Translations under genes and position numbers: made by a program
The notes under the pieces: model-generated
What the model saw: the letters and a program-made list of their open reading frames with translations, nothing else
Databases searched by the model: none
What the model was told of the DNA's origin: nothing
Source: a virus
Virus record (IMG/VR): IMGVR_UViG_3300023096_000006
Span: 1-62,793 of that record
Reading direction: 5' to 3' (one strand)
DNA: 62,793 nucleotides
Part shown: one piece after another, positions 38,201-47,042 of the stretch
How positions within the stretch are numbered: the stretch's first letter is position 1
Layout: each line of letters begins with the position of its first letter

Positions 38201-39300
38201 GGCTGACCAGAGGAGTCGACGGTGGCGCTGAACGTCAGAGTGAAGTTGTTCGCGAAGCGGACACCTCGGGCCTTGGCCTCATTCATCAGCGTAACGAGAA
38301 CGTCACCAGCAGTCCAGCCCGGTTCTACAGTCGGGTAAGCATTGATTTTCCAACCTGGCTGACCTGTGGTGTGAAGAAGCTGTGCCGATGTTGGCTGAGA
38401 CGGGTCGCCTACCTTGAACAACGCACCGATGAAAGCACCAGGGGCGTCACCTCGGTAGTTGTATGCCTTGACACCGATAACGTGATTACCAGGCTGTAGG
38501 TCAAAGTCTAGGCGGTTAGTACCCTCCCAGGAATGGTCGGCGGTGGTCATAAGAAGCTCACCGTCTACGTAAGCTTCACCCTTGTCATCTACCGTGAAGA
38601 AGAAAGAGTAAGATGCCGCTTCGGTCGTCGTGAACTCGTAGCGGAAGTAGCAGTAGCCCTGAGGCATAGGCGTACTGGCCTGGTTCCAAATCCAGTACGC
38701 ATTGGGAGCATCCGGCCAGTTAGCTGGAGCGGTTCCCCACCAGTGGAATCCACTGTTGTAGCGAGCGATGTTTGTAGCGTCCTGCCAGGCAGAGGGAACA
38801 TACCAGATGCCCTGCTCAGTCGCGAAGTTGAAGTAGCGAGTGTCCGCAGAAGTAGCTCGAAGACCATTGGCCGGATAGACAATAGCGTCCCTCGACCAAG
38901 AGCGTGGGCCTTCACCAGAAATCTCCCACATTTCTTCGGCCTCTTCACCCGCGCCGACAATGACACTCTTACGGGTGTAAATAACGAAGCCACCGATGAC
39001 TTGGCCGTTCAGTCGAATACGCACATAGTTGCGGTATTCGAGCAGGGAAGGGTTCTGAAGAATCTTGCTTTCGTACTTCCAGACCTTGAAGCTACCGGCA
39101 CCGTGCGCACGAATCTCAGATAGCGCCGTAGGGTCCACACGAGCGTGAATGATGTCCACAAGCGTGTTAGGAGCATTGTCCTTGTAAATCTCAACCTGAA
39201 CGTTGTAGTAGGTAGAGTCTTCTGCGAAAGTATCGGGAGCCTGGATACCCCAGTAGATGTCCCAGATACCCGACCAAATATCAAGCCATGTATCAGCCAT
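35215..39300 (-). CDS. Tail hub/tail-tip protein with carbohydrate-binding domains, 1361 aa
   Basis: Residues 1-140 and 300-600 form the hub (VRIRLNGQVIGGFVIYTRKS, then GWTAGDVLVTLMNEAKARG and FLDFNVGDIISAPGE), as in gp37-like/Tal proteins. Inserted at 150-300 is a PA14/galactose-binding-like domain (FRYEFTTTEAASYSFFFTVDDKGEAYVDGELL). Fibronectin III-like modules occupy 620-800, and NLVFNGSFEDDLNGWQVI near 1028 opens a CBM-like domain. The C-terminal GGSITGNHIQGETIEGRNVKAETF then DGVIVSYWEAQRMVVPSF is typical of tail-tip proteins. ATG 39300 is preferred over upstream GTG because it follows AGGTGG. Confidence 0.83.
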   Translation of the reverse strand: MADTWLDIWSGIWDIYWGIQAPDTFAEDSTYYNVQVEIYKDNAPNTLVDIIHARVDPTALSEIRAHGAGSFKVWKYESKILQNPSLLEYRNYVRIRLNGQVIGGFVIYTRKSVIVGAGEEAEEMWEISGEGPRSWSRDAIVYPANGLRATSADTRYFNFATEQGIWYVPSAWQDATNIARYNSGFHWWGTAPANWPDAPNAYWIWNQASTPMPQGYCYFRYEFTTTEAASYSFFFTVDDKGEAYVDGELLMTTADHSWEGTNRLDFDLQPGNHVIGVKAYNYRGDAPGAFIGALFKVGDPSQPTSAQLLHTTGQPGWKINAYPTVEPGWTAGDVLVTLMNEAKARGVRFANNFTLTFSATVDSSGQPWGDPVPWSFGTGSTYEDVIDAVEELGADVYVDPGTLNMYAWRKRGVDRSVAAANGGPAIILSAGHNLLSADETGQAEIVNTLILNSNEGWSEQIVNPAESASVAKYGRIESQMATGLSTSGAKPLVDELFRQKALPEKSATFEIIPVEGMIPFLDFNVGDIISAPGEVPGVLESRRVMSISFTEDSNTGRPIFAIEFDTIFKDRQAELEKWISRVSGTSAIGGGFANSSNLPPTVINQPPGSPLGSVADAPTGLVASSVGKWTDAGTESADYGLVWNPVITGTGYGTIEIQEYEVWGRLLPNTESTLLAVVFDSMAYLSGFRPGDEWAFKVRATTRTGGPGPFSTEVGLVAAAPATPLLAPSAPILTSKLGTVNIRWDGLMGGAPAPGYLRRVRVDRIRTGVTSGVWQETRRNLFINPEARTTTNFSTSAAFTLSTVTDMPGSINTAVRATRVDNSNSRVIELRLGTALTASTTFRWRFRVRSSHALGGVTLNLRPAVASATGSVLGASVDLPAGETVVDFVATTSATTPSTSAGLAVVKSGAPTGYTIDVTEVLVEKVNVAEGDYFSGATTSTDPKTRYRWLGTAQASASVVESTDSWVEVGSIIAGSMIDTSVVVGGAYDYRLVGMDPYDVPSTPSASSSIVVSGVASGDITGALPSNNLVFNGSFEDDLNGWQVIQRYSAGASASIITSPLAGAKALQLVRGFEPDGLEIDLVVGQTSDRYIPIGPQGINAGYYVSARANATASVVSGFSLVAYYFLGDKTTPASEAYDIVAPASNLTTTPALFVGKAVPPSDAKFMRIAVSATSASATISVDDVVAREIITTAMLGEEAVTGVNISGGSITGNHIQGETIEGRNVKAETFTGDHFIAGSITAREISADVGQSLDISSNQSVNILIQRDNALQGDLNNTKTAVTDLQTYYSFGPEGAIIGKTDSAFKLFLKNDRIEIIQDGVIVSYWEAQRMVVPSFVGQEVVLAKHKLEQYGNGTVVKAV

Positions 39301-40142
39301 TACAACCACCTAGGACGGTACTTCAACGTGGCCCCGGCTGAGCCAGAAGAGGACGTTAGGGTGAGGCTCTGCGGGCCTGGACGTAGGACGAACCAGAACG
39401 GGTGTCCTAGGTTGGTCACAGAGGAAATGACACTGGTGTTATCCGTAGCAGGGTTCTTACGGGCAGTCCAGTTGTCGATGTCAAGACGAATAATCTGACC
39501 AGAAGCCAAGCTCTGGTTCACGTTAACGTAAACGCCCTCACTGCTGTTTGTAAGCCGGAAGTTGTTTCGCGTTCCCTGAACATCAACAAGAATCTGCGTT
39601 GTCTCGTAGTCACCCTTGACAGTAGGGACCGCAGCAGAAGATGCACTGGATGGGAAGGTTACCGTGACCTCAGGTCCGTAGAAGAATGGGTCAGCCAGGT
39701 ATAGCTCTACGGAGAAGCTGGCGCGTAGACTGCCGTGCATCGTAGGCGAGATTCCACTGGAGAAGATGGCGCGTGCAGAGGCCGTCTGAAGAAGGCCTGT
39801 GTCATAATCCTGCCAGCGCTTTGTCACCGTGACGGGCTTGCCCTGGTTCCAGAAAAGGTTGCGGAGCATGCTGAAGTTCTTCTCGAACTCTGCCCGCATG
39901 GTGGCGTTTCCTGGAACGTTGCCGTCTAGGGTTGCACCGACAACCCACATGTTGAAACTGATGGAGCGACCATCAGGACGACGGGACTGCAAGACCTGAC
40001 CTGGACGATATGGAATCGTGAGGTCATCACCTCGAAGAGGAGGAGGAGCCTGAAGGTCGCCACCCCAGGTCGTGATGTTATAGGCATACGTCTGAAGAGG
40101 GACACCATTAATGTCCCAGTACGTTGCTGTAGATAGCGCCAC
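39300..40142 (-). CDS. Distal tail (Dit-like) protein, 280 aa
   Basis: Position directly after the tape measure and before the hub is the classic Dit slot. Residues 1-150 contain PLRGDDLTIPYRPGQVLQSRRPDGRSISFNMWV and ARAIFSSGISP...LRASFSVELYLADPFFYG, the belt-like N-terminal Dit domain with its YLADPFFYG end. The C-terminal half (VDVQGTRNNFRLTNSS...) is a beta sandwich. It should form a hexameric ring joining tube and hub. Confidence 0.82.
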   Translation of the reverse strand: MALSTATYWDINGVPLQTYAYNITTWGGDLQAPPPLRGDDLTIPYRPGQVLQSRRPDGRSISFNMWVVGATLDGNVPGNATMRAEFEKNFSMLRNLFWNQGKPVTVTKRWQDYDTGLLQTASARAIFSSGISPTMHGSLRASFSVELYLADPFFYGPEVTVTFPSSASSAAVPTVKGDYETTQILVDVQGTRNNFRLTNSSEGVYVNVNQSLASGQIIRLDIDNWTARKNPATDNTSVISSVTNLGHPFWFVLRPGPQSLTLTSSSGSAGATLKYRPRWL

Positions 40143-40173
40143 GGCTTCAAGCCTCCTCTTCTAGTGTACTTGC

Positions 40174-43100
40174 TTAGTTGCCAGAACGTGCCTGGTTCAT
40201 GTATGCCATTTGACGGATGCTCTTAGGCAGGGAAAGCGAAACCTTCTCAGGTACAGGGTTGTTGATTGTCAAGTTCTCAATCTTGACTGAGTAGTCCTGA
40301 AGAGCCGGGGCAGACTGGAACGCAGATGCTGCACTGGAGCCCAGAACGTTGGTTCCGGTGCTCAGGCCAGAGCCTGCAAGCAGAGCCTTCAGACCACGAG
40401 ATTCCTCGTTCGTCAGAACAGCTTCTGGCTTACCAGACTGGTTGTAGGCATAGCCACCGTGCGGTAGTACTCCACCGTTGTCATAGAGCTTCGGGAAGAT
40501 ACCACCCTGCTTCATGGCCCAGTGAACGTGGTCGAAGTGCTGACTACGAACTGGCTCGCCCCAGAACTTTGGAGCACCATTCTGAAGCTGGCGTCCGTTA
40601 GCTGGGGAGTAGATAAGCTCACGGGAGTTCGGGAAGTTAGAACGAATCCACTCGAAGATAGCCATGGAAGGCGTAACGTCGATGGCTCGACCCTGACCGT
40701 GGTAAGACTTGCTTCCCGTAGAGGTGATAGCACCTGGACGGAACGCAGAGTTTAGGCTGGCACCAGGGAACTGGCTCTTGACAATGGCCCACTGCTTCTG
40801 CCATCCGAGAGCGTTAGCGGCACCTCCGATTGCTCCACCGACAGAACCTAGCGAGTTCTTGACATAGCCACCGATGTTCTCAATGAACTTGCCAGGAACA
40901 GCGGCCATCATTCGACCGAACTCGTTGTTCTGAATACCACCTAGAAGTGGGTTGACAAGCTTACCAATCTGCTCCTTGGCCCATCCAACAGGGTCGGAGA
41001 ACATCTTGGCGACACCGCCGACAACATCCCAAACGTCTCCACCGACATCAGCCTTCTTGTTGGTGCCTGTGGACTTCTGGTTGGAGTTACGTAGGTTACC
41101 TGGCTTCAGGTAGTCAGTCGTACCACCCTTGGCGAATGCTCGCATGGAGCCGCGAATGGCGTCAGCGTTGAGGGCATCGACACCCTTCTTTCCACCCACA
41201 GCGCGCGTGAACTCTGGACGCATGATGGCCTCGCCACCAGAGAGGTCCAGAATACCGCCTGTGTTGGAGTAGAAACGGTGAACGTCTCGACCTGGAGTGT
41301 ACCCAGGAGTCACACCACTGTCTCCGTACACACCACCGCCAGCGAACGCCTGGCGTCCACTGCGAGGCGAAGCTACACGCTGAGGTGTGGCAGGCTGAGC
41401 CCCAATGAGTCCTGCGTATCCAAGCTGAGCGAAGCCGAGCTTAGAAGCAACACCGTTCCAGAACGGTACAACAGCACCATTCCAGACGTTCTGGATGACC
41501 CAGTTGACAGGCGTAGCGAAGATTTGCTGGATTCCGGCCCACGCGGTACCAATACCGTTGACGACCTGAGCGAATCCGTCACCCAATCCGTTCCAGAAGT
41601 TGTCCCATCCGGTGCGGAAAGTGTTTCCGAAGTTGGTCAGTTCGTTCTGAACGTTGGCCCACAGTTGACCTGTGGAAAGAAGATTCCAGAAGTTATCCCA
41701 GCCCATCTTCAGGCCGCCCCAGAATCCATTCCACTCGTTACTCAGCCACGTAGTGAAATTCGACCATCCGGTTGGGATTGTCTCTCCCCAGAACTGGTTC
41801 CAGGCCTCAGGAAGGGTAGTTCCCCAGAACAGGTTCCACCCGTCTTCGATACCGCCCCAGAAGTTGTTCCAGTTGGTGCCGATATCAAGGATGAACTGCC
41901 CTAGGCCCTCTCCGAGGCCGTTCCAGAATTCTGGGTCGCCCATGTTCTCCCAGAACGTAGCCCAGCCTTCGGAAATACCATTCCAGAAGTTGTCCCAGTT
42001 AGTGCCGACTTCTTCAACGAAGTTGGACAACTCAACCAGAGACTCATCAATGAACGTCTGAAGTTCTTCCTTCAGGTTCGTACCAAAGATGGAGTCAATG
42101 CCTCCAGCGATGTCTCGAATAACAGGAAGCGGGTTAGAGCCCGGAGAACCTGGCAGAGGAGAAAGAGGGTTCGCTGTGAAAGCAAGACCTGTGTCTACGT
42201 TCGTGATGTTCTTCTTGGCACCGCTTACGTCGCCTCGGTTGACGGCCTCGAAGGCGTCGAAGGACTTGCCTCCGACATCAATAAGCCCGCCGACGACAGT
42301 AGCGATAGCTCCAGCTACACCAGCGACCTTCAGAAGGGTGCCCAGGAATCCAAGGACACCAGAGAACGAAAGCCCGCTAATGCCTGGAATCTTTCCGAAG
42401 AGTCCCTTTAGGGCAGCAACGGCGGAAGCGTTCGTTCCCAGTCCCAGCAGAGCGCCAAGAAGATTTGTGAGTCCGGTGAACTTACCGATGAAGGAGATAG
42501 CGGCGAAGCCACCAACGGCCTTCAGGATGGCGCTAAGAACGTCAGGTGGAATCTTGCTGACGACATCAGCCAAGAACTGGAAGAAGCCTTCAACGACATC
42601 GAAGAACGTCTCTAGGGCTTCCCCTCCACCGTTCTCCATAATGGTGGTCAGAGACTCGATGATGCTTGCCAGAGTCTCAACGAACTTCTCATCAATGTTG
42701 GTCTCAGCAAGGGCATCCAGAAGACCGCCCAGAGCAGGGCCTAGGTCTTCACGAAGGATGCGTACCAGTTCGGTAGCGTCCTTGATGTTTGCTGGGTCCA
42801 TAGATTCTTCACGGAACCAAGAGAAGAAGGTACCAAAGAGGTCGTTGATTTCACCCAGCAGGGGCTTGATGTCCTCTAGCCACTTCTGGAATGGAGAACC
42901 ATCCTCACGAGCCTTCTGAGCGGACTCGGCCCAACCTGCCGTCATTTCGACAAGGTTGTCTAGAATCCAGTCACCGAAGCCCGAAGCGGCAGCGCTGTAG
43001 TTGAACAGCGTGGAGCCGATATTCTTGATTACCTGCCACCAGCGGTCCAGGCGTCCTGCAACCTTTTCCAGCCATCCAGCTAGCTCACCAGTCTCACGAC

Positions 43101-45321
43101 CTGTGTCAACAAGGTCACGAAGGTTCTCCACACCGTCAGCCAGCGAGCCGACAAGCCACTCAGTGAATGGACCGGCAGCAACTACCAAGTCCTTCAGGGC
43201 GTCAGCTAGTGCTAGACCACCACGACCCATTTCGTCAAGAACGCGACCGTTCTGCTCACCGATGGTTCCGAAGTCGGATGCCCACTCAGGGGAGTCAAGA
43301 AGAATCAAGAAGTTACGAGCGAAGCGGCCCATGGACTCAGCGGCAGGCTTCAGGAACTTCTCAATGCTCTGAAGGATGCGCGGCATGCGGTCAAGTTCAC
43401 TGACGAACTGACCGAAGAATGCTTCCTGAATGGTGCGCTGGAAAGCCTCCCACTGGTCCTTCATGCCGATGATGGCAAGAGCGAAGGCACGCGCAGATGG
43501 GGACAGCTTAGCTAGGGCGTCAGCGTACTCGTTGGTAGCTGTAGCGACAGCATCGGCAGCGGCAGCACCACCAGTCTGCTCCTGACGGAGAGACTTCTGA
43601 GCATCCCGCTCTGCCCACATGGCGTCAGTGAGGTCATCCTTGGCGTCTGTTACGCGCTCAGAGTTCTCAATTCCCTTGGCTTCAAGGTCGTTGAGTTCCT
43701 TCTGATTCTCGACATTGGTCTTGCGTACATCAGCAAGGTCAGCTTCAGCTTCCTTGATGGCTACAGCGGCGTCGAGCTTGTCTCCTGCCTGAGAAGCAGG
43801 GTCAGCCATGACGTTGTTGTAAGCGTCACGTGCCATTGCCAGGTTGGCAAGAGCGCGCTCCTCGTTGAGCGAAGCACGGGAAACTTCTTCACGAAGGTCA
43901 ATGAGGTCTTCAAGAGCCTGCTGGCGAGCCTTGTTTAGGTTCTCCTGAGCCTTCTGAACGTTCTTCTGAGCCTTGGCCAGGTTCCACTCAGCACGAGCTA
44001 GGTCGTACGCACGGTCGGCCTGAGAAGCCCCACCAGAACCACCGCCACGGGCGCTACTCTTACCCATTGCCTTCTGCATGGCACCGTAGGCCTTGAACAC
44101 GGCACCCACACCACCGAAGGATGCGATAACAGAAGCGATACCACCTACGACCGCAGACAGGATTCCCGGCAGCGCCAAGAAGGCACCAGACAGAGAACCG
44201 ATACTGCTAGCAACACCCAGGCTCAGAGGACCCAGAGTACCCAGGATGGATACCAGAGGGTTGATAGCCGCGATGACGGCACCAATGATGGGGATAAGGG
44301 CGATGAAGGGAGGTACAAGACGTGGACGCCAGTTTCCGAAACGCTGAAGCGAGCGGAACAGACGGTTACCACCGCCTTCAATATCCCGGAAGACTGGAGG
44401 AAGACGGTTGCCCTCGTTCTGAAGGCGACGAACAGCGTCAGTCACAGAGTCTGCGGATGCGGCAGCGGTACGGCGGGCCTTATCCAAACGAAGCTGTGCG
44501 GCAGCTACCTGAGAAGATTCTGCACCAGAACGCTTGAGAGCTTCAGCCAGACGCATTTCTGAGATACGAACTGTCTCAACTGCATCAGACTGACGAAGGC
44601 GAGCACGGTCTAGTGCACCCTGCGCTTCCGTTGTCTTCTGCATGTCGCGCTGGTAGCGCTGTAGGAACCCACTGGCGCGCGTGAGCATGTCGCCCCAACG
44701 GCTGGTGGACTCCGAAACCTTCTCAGTGGATTCGATGACCTCGCCAGTGGCCTCGTCTACCTGACCCACGTCCTCCACAAAGCGAACACTCGCCTTGCGG
44801 GTACGCTCGAACTGTGCCGCCTCTTCCTTGAGGGCTTCAGTCTTGTCGCGTGTGGAAGAAGCTACTTCCTTCTGCGCCTTAGTAACTTCTCGTTGTGTAC
44901 GAATGGCGTCAGAAGAGACACCTGTTGCACGACTAATGCGGCGCTGTGCCGTAGCGTACTCTCGGGCAGCTTCCCCGGCAGCACGTAGACGGCGGTCGTT
45001 AGTGAGCAGCGCTGTGTTCTGCGCCTTGATGGCCTTTGTGGCTGCAACAACAGCGGTAGCCGTGGAAGCCTGACGGTCACGGTACTTGGTCTGAAGAGCT
45101 AGTACACCCTTCAGTGCCGCTGTCTCGGCTGCAAGAGACTTGGAGCGGCCAGTAGAGGCGCGAGTAGAAGCGGCACGCTCCTTGGCAGAAGCCGCGTTGA
45201 ATGCCTTTTCAGCAGCCTGAGTCTTGGCAATTTCTTGACGAATATTGCGAAGGCTCTTGCTTACGTTTGCGAAATCGGAGAGTGCCTTGTAAAAGACCCG
45301 TGTCTCTCTAGCCTCTGCCAT
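40174..45321 (-). CDS. Tape measure protein with C-terminal M15-like peptidase, 1715 aa
   Basis: Sets tail length and probably enters the host envelope. The first 300 residues are coiled coil, then a hydrophobic central section (FIALIPIIGAVIAAINPLVSILGTLGPLSLGVASSIGSLSGAFLALPGILSAVVGGIASVIASFGG, 345-415). Residues 1130-1350 contain many NxFWxG(I/L)xxGWxxFW repeats. The C-terminus has a peptidase of the M15/VanY type: SYHGQGRAIDVTP near 1537 and HFDHVHWAM near 1597 (His, Asp, His-x-His). That enzyme would cut peptidoglycan peptides during DNA entry. GGAGG precedes the ATG; a late motif lies at 45344-45355. Confidence 0.93.
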   Translation of the reverse strand: MAEARETRVFYKALSDFANVSKSLRNIRQEIAKTQAAEKAFNAASAKERAASTRASTGRSKSLAAETAALKGVLALQTKYRDRQASTATAVVAATKAIKAQNTALLTNDRRLRAAGEAAREYATAQRRISRATGVSSDAIRTQREVTKAQKEVASSTRDKTEALKEEAAQFERTRKASVRFVEDVGQVDEATGEVIESTEKVSESTSRWGDMLTRASGFLQRYQRDMQKTTEAQGALDRARLRQSDAVETVRISEMRLAEALKRSGAESSQVAAAQLRLDKARRTAAASADSVTDAVRRLQNEGNRLPPVFRDIEGGGNRLFRSLQRFGNWRPRLVPPFIALIPIIGAVIAAINPLVSILGTLGPLSLGVASSIGSLSGAFLALPGILSAVVGGIASVIASFGGVGAVFKAYGAMQKAMGKSSARGGGSGGASQADRAYDLARAEWNLAKAQKNVQKAQENLNKARQQALEDLIDLREEVSRASLNEERALANLAMARDAYNNVMADPASQAGDKLDAAVAIKEAEADLADVRKTNVENQKELNDLEAKGIENSERVTDAKDDLTDAMWAERDAQKSLRQEQTGGAAAADAVATATNEYADALAKLSPSARAFALAIIGMKDQWEAFQRTIQEAFFGQFVSELDRMPRILQSIEKFLKPAAESMGRFARNFLILLDSPEWASDFGTIGEQNGRVLDEMGRGGLALADALKDLVVAAGPFTEWLVGSLADGVENLRDLVDTGRETGELAGWLEKVAGRLDRWWQVIKNIGSTLFNYSAAASGFGDWILDNLVEMTAGWAESAQKAREDGSPFQKWLEDIKPLLGEINDLFGTFFSWFREESMDPANIKDATELVRILREDLGPALGGLLDALAETNIDEKFVETLASIIESLTTIMENGGGEALETFFDVVEGFFQFLADVVSKIPPDVLSAILKAVGGFAAISFIGKFTGLTNLLGALLGLGTNASAVAALKGLFGKIPGISGLSFSGVLGFLGTLLKVAGVAGAIATVVGGLIDVGGKSFDAFEAVNRGDVSGAKKNITNVDTGLAFTANPLSPLPGSPGSNPLPVIRDIAGGIDSIFGTNLKEELQTFIDESLVELSNFVEEVGTNWDNFWNGISEGWATFWENMGDPEFWNGLGEGLGQFILDIGTNWNNFWGGIEDGWNLFWGTTLPEAWNQFWGETIPTGWSNFTTWLSNEWNGFWGGLKMGWDNFWNLLSTGQLWANVQNELTNFGNTFRTGWDNFWNGLGDGFAQVVNGIGTAWAGIQQIFATPVNWVIQNVWNGAVVPFWNGVASKLGFAQLGYAGLIGAQPATPQRVASPRSGRQAFAGGGVYGDSGVTPGYTPGRDVHRFYSNTGGILDLSGGEAIMRPEFTRAVGGKKGVDALNADAIRGSMRAFAKGGTTDYLKPGNLRNSNQKSTGTNKKADVGGDVWDVVGGVAKMFSDPVGWAKEQIGKLVNPLLGGIQNNEFGRMMAAVPGKFIENIGGYVKNSLGSVGGAIGGAANALGWQKQWAIVKSQFPGASLNSAFRPGAITSTGSKSYHGQGRAIDVTPSMAIFEWIRSNFPNSRELIYSPANGRQLQNGAPKFWGEPVRSQHFDHVHWAMKQGGIFPKLYDNGGVLPHGGYAYNQSGKPEAVLTNEESRGLKALLAGSGLSTGTNVLGSSAASAFQSAPALQDYSVKIENLTINNPVPEKVSLSLPKSIRQMAYMNQARSGN

Positions 45322-45343
45322 TTCGCCTCCTCGGCTGTCTTAC

Positions 45344-45355
45344 TTCTACTATCGC
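45344..45355 (-). promoter_or_regulatory. Late motif GCGATAGTAGAA before the tape measure gene
   Basis: The TAG inside this copy is the stop codon of the frameshifted chaperone extension. It lies 23 bases before the tape measure ATG. Confidence 0.72.
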
Positions 45356-46355
45356 GCTCTCCACTTGCCGGGGTCACCGAATGCGCCCATAACATCTAGT
45401 TCGGAGCGAACAGACGTGAGGTCAGGAACGATTTCAAGAACAACATCTTCGTTCTTTTCGTTCTTGCCCCATACGAGATTTCCACCCTTACCCGTGCGGG
45501 CTTCGGATTCTTCAATCTGTGCTTTTTCGATTTCATCGTAAGCAAGTCGCTGAGCGGCATCAAGGGCAGGATTACCCTTCTTGCCATCAACCCAGTAACC
45601 GCCTGCGGTGAAGGAAGCAAGCTGGCGCGTCTGCCAAGTGATAAGTGAAATCTGCTGGCGACGTTCCATGAACTGACGCCTCTGAATAGCGGCAGTAATT
45701 TGACGAAAGCGGCGAACGGTGAGGTCCATAATCTGGTCGTCCGTCCAGCCGTACTCTCTTGACACAAGGTCAAAGGCGATGCTGTATCCGCCTAGTAGGC
45801 TGTCAGGGTCCAGCTTACGGACCTCATCCAGAATCAGTTCTTGGCTGCGAGTGAACCCAACTGAGTCTTCAGAACCGCCGCTAGGCGTTTTCCCAGTGCC
45901 TGGATGTCGCCAGCTTCGTTCTCGACAATCTTCTCAATGATGGAGAAGGTGTCTGCGATGTCTGGGTCATCTAGCTCACGGGCCAGTCGCTCGAACAATT
46001 CAACGTTCTTCTGCTGACCGGCCTTGTCGTCCTTGCGGACATCAGGGTTGTACTCAGCGGGAGTGACCATTGCCTGGATGAATTCGAGGGCTTCCTGCTC
46101 AGCCTCAGGGATAGCCATGACGACAACTCCCAGTAGCTGACCAGAGAATGTTTCCTGATTGTCGAAATCAAGATTCATCTGCATGATGATTGGACCCGCA
46201 CCGCGAGTAACAATCTTCAGGAGCTTGAACATGCCACGGGTCTTTAGCTTGTCCACGCGCACGTCAAAGCCTGACGCAAGTGTAATCACGTCAGGCTCTG
46301 GCGATAGAGCTTCGACATCCTGAGGTACGTCAACGGATGTTTTCTTGGCCGTCAT
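45349..46355 (-). CDS. Tail assembly chaperone fusion made by -1 frameshift (GT-like)
   Basis: Ribosomes reading the 45834-46355 gene slip back one base at GGGAAAA (45888-45894) and continue in a frame that stays open for 179 codons to the TAG at 45349. The fusion is about 335 residues; the added part includes TRSQELILDEVRKLDPDSLLGGYSIAFDLV and YGWTDDQIMDLTVRRFRQITAAI. This matches lambda gpG/gpGT and equivalents in most siphophages, placed just before the tape measure gene. The fusion recruits tape measure and tube proteins. The frame beginning at 45765 is not an independent gene. Confidence 0.87.
45834..46355 (-). CDS. Tail assembly chaperone (G-like), 173 aa
   Basis: The unshifted product. 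It begins MTAKKTSVDVPQDVEALS, carries DVRVDKLKTRGMFKLLKIVTRGAGPII, and ends helical and acidic (LFERLARELDDPDIADTFSIIEKIV...). Chaperones of this type coat the tape measure before tube assembly and are absent from the mature tail. GGAGAAG precedes the ATG. The stop is at 45834-45836, 17 codons after the slip site. Confidence 0.85.
   Translation of the reverse strand: MTAKKTSVDVPQDVEALSPEPDVITLASGFDVRVDKLKTRGMFKLLKIVTRGAGPIIMQMNLDFDNQETFSGQLLGVVVMAIPEAEQEALEFIQAMVTPAEYNPDVRKDDKAGQQKNVELFERLARELDDPDIADTFSIIEKIVENEAGDIQALGKRLAAVLKTQLGSLAAKN
45888..45894 (-). other. -1 ribosomal frameshift site GGGAAAA
   Basis: In the zero frame this heptamer is split G GGA AAA, the classic X XXY YYZ slippery layout with all-A A-site codon. 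Sliding back gives GGG AAA and opens the T-like frame. This site lies 52 bases before the zero-frame stop. I did not identify a clear stimulatory pseudoknot by eye. Confidence 0.85.
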
Positions 46356-46385
46356 GCGACTCTTCTCCTTGTTGTTTGATTATGT

Positions 46386-46405
46386 CTAGTCTAAACCAGA
46401 CTTAG
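46386..46405 (-). terminator. Weak hairpin after the tail tube gene
   Basis: GTCTAA pairs with TTAGAC around six bases, starting at the tail tube stop codon. It has no T-run. It may reduce transcript flow from the abundant tube gene into the chaperone gene. Confidence 0.45.
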
Positions 46406-46983
46406 ACCTGAGGGCGGCTAACCAGTCGTCCGATGGCCTTGGAAGGAAGACCGGACTGGGAGTCTAGAACCTGAGCACCCTTTTCGTCCTTGTCCGACAT
46501 AAGAGCCGTTCCTGTGTAGTTCAGGAGAAGGCCGTCCTTGTAAGTAGGACCGTCGAAGGAAATTGGCTGGAACTGGACCTTGAAGAGAACGAAGTCCAGA
46601 GTACGGAGAATACCGTCCTTGTCCTTGGAAGGAACACGAATCAGAACTGGGCGTGGAGTCGTGTTCTGCTGGCGGTCTTCCCATAGAGGGAGGGTGTAGA
46701 AGTCGTTGTTTCCGGTACCGGAAGACGTGACCTTAGAACCCGAAAGGAGGGCGATGGTGTTGAAAGGAACGTAACCGGACTGAACCGTCAGGGTAGCCTT
46801 GTTGAACCAGTACCACGTGGAAAGAACAGCGTCATCACCAGTGTTGTCATAGGAATCCGTGTCTAGCTCGATAGAACCAGAGCGAATACCGTAAATGTCA
46901 CCGTTTACTGCCTCGGCACCCGTGGTACCGTCCAGAATCGCGGCGTGAGAAAGGCTAAAACCTTCTACGATTGGGGTAGCCAC
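46402..46983 (-). CDS. Major tail tube protein, 193 aa
   Basis: Beta-rich protein starting at a GTG with AAGGAGG (MATPIVEGFSLSHAAILDG...). Length, location directly before the frameshifted chaperones, its own late motif, and the DGTTGAEAVNGDIYGIRSGSIELDTDSYDNTGDD tube-like strand pattern all support the assignment. It would stack as hexameric rings to form the tail tube. A C-terminal Ig extension, present in some relatives, is absent. Confidence 0.85.
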   Translation of the reverse strand: MATPIVEGFSLSHAAILDGTTGAEAVNGDIYGIRSGSIELDTDSYDNTGDDAVLSTWYWFNKATLTVQSGYVPFNTIALLSGSKVTSSGTGNNDFYTLPLWEDRQQNTTPRPVLIRVPSKDKDGILRTLDFVLFKVQFQPISFDGPTYKDGLLLNYTGTALMSDKDEKGAQVLDSQSGLPSKAIGRLVSRPQV

Positions 46984-47030
46984 AGGGGCCTCCTTGGGAA
47001 AGTCAAAGATGTAGCAGGATTGCTACTGAC

Positions 47031-47042
47031 TTCTACTATCGC
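47031..47042 (-). promoter_or_regulatory. Late motif GCGATAGTAGAA before the tail tube gene
   Basis: This copy begins directly after the TGA of the gene at 47043-47267 and lies 48 bases before the tail tube GTG. Confidence 0.75.

Noticed and set aside
42089-42919. 276-codon + strand frame in the tape measure gene
   Set aside because: Pro/Ser/Arg-rich antisense of the tape measure gene, without a ribosome-binding site or promoter.
45349-45765. Independent 138-codon gene
   Set aside because: The frame extends upstream without stops to the GGGAAAA slip site, and no ribosome-binding site precedes the GTG at 45765. It is the frameshift extension of the chaperone gene.
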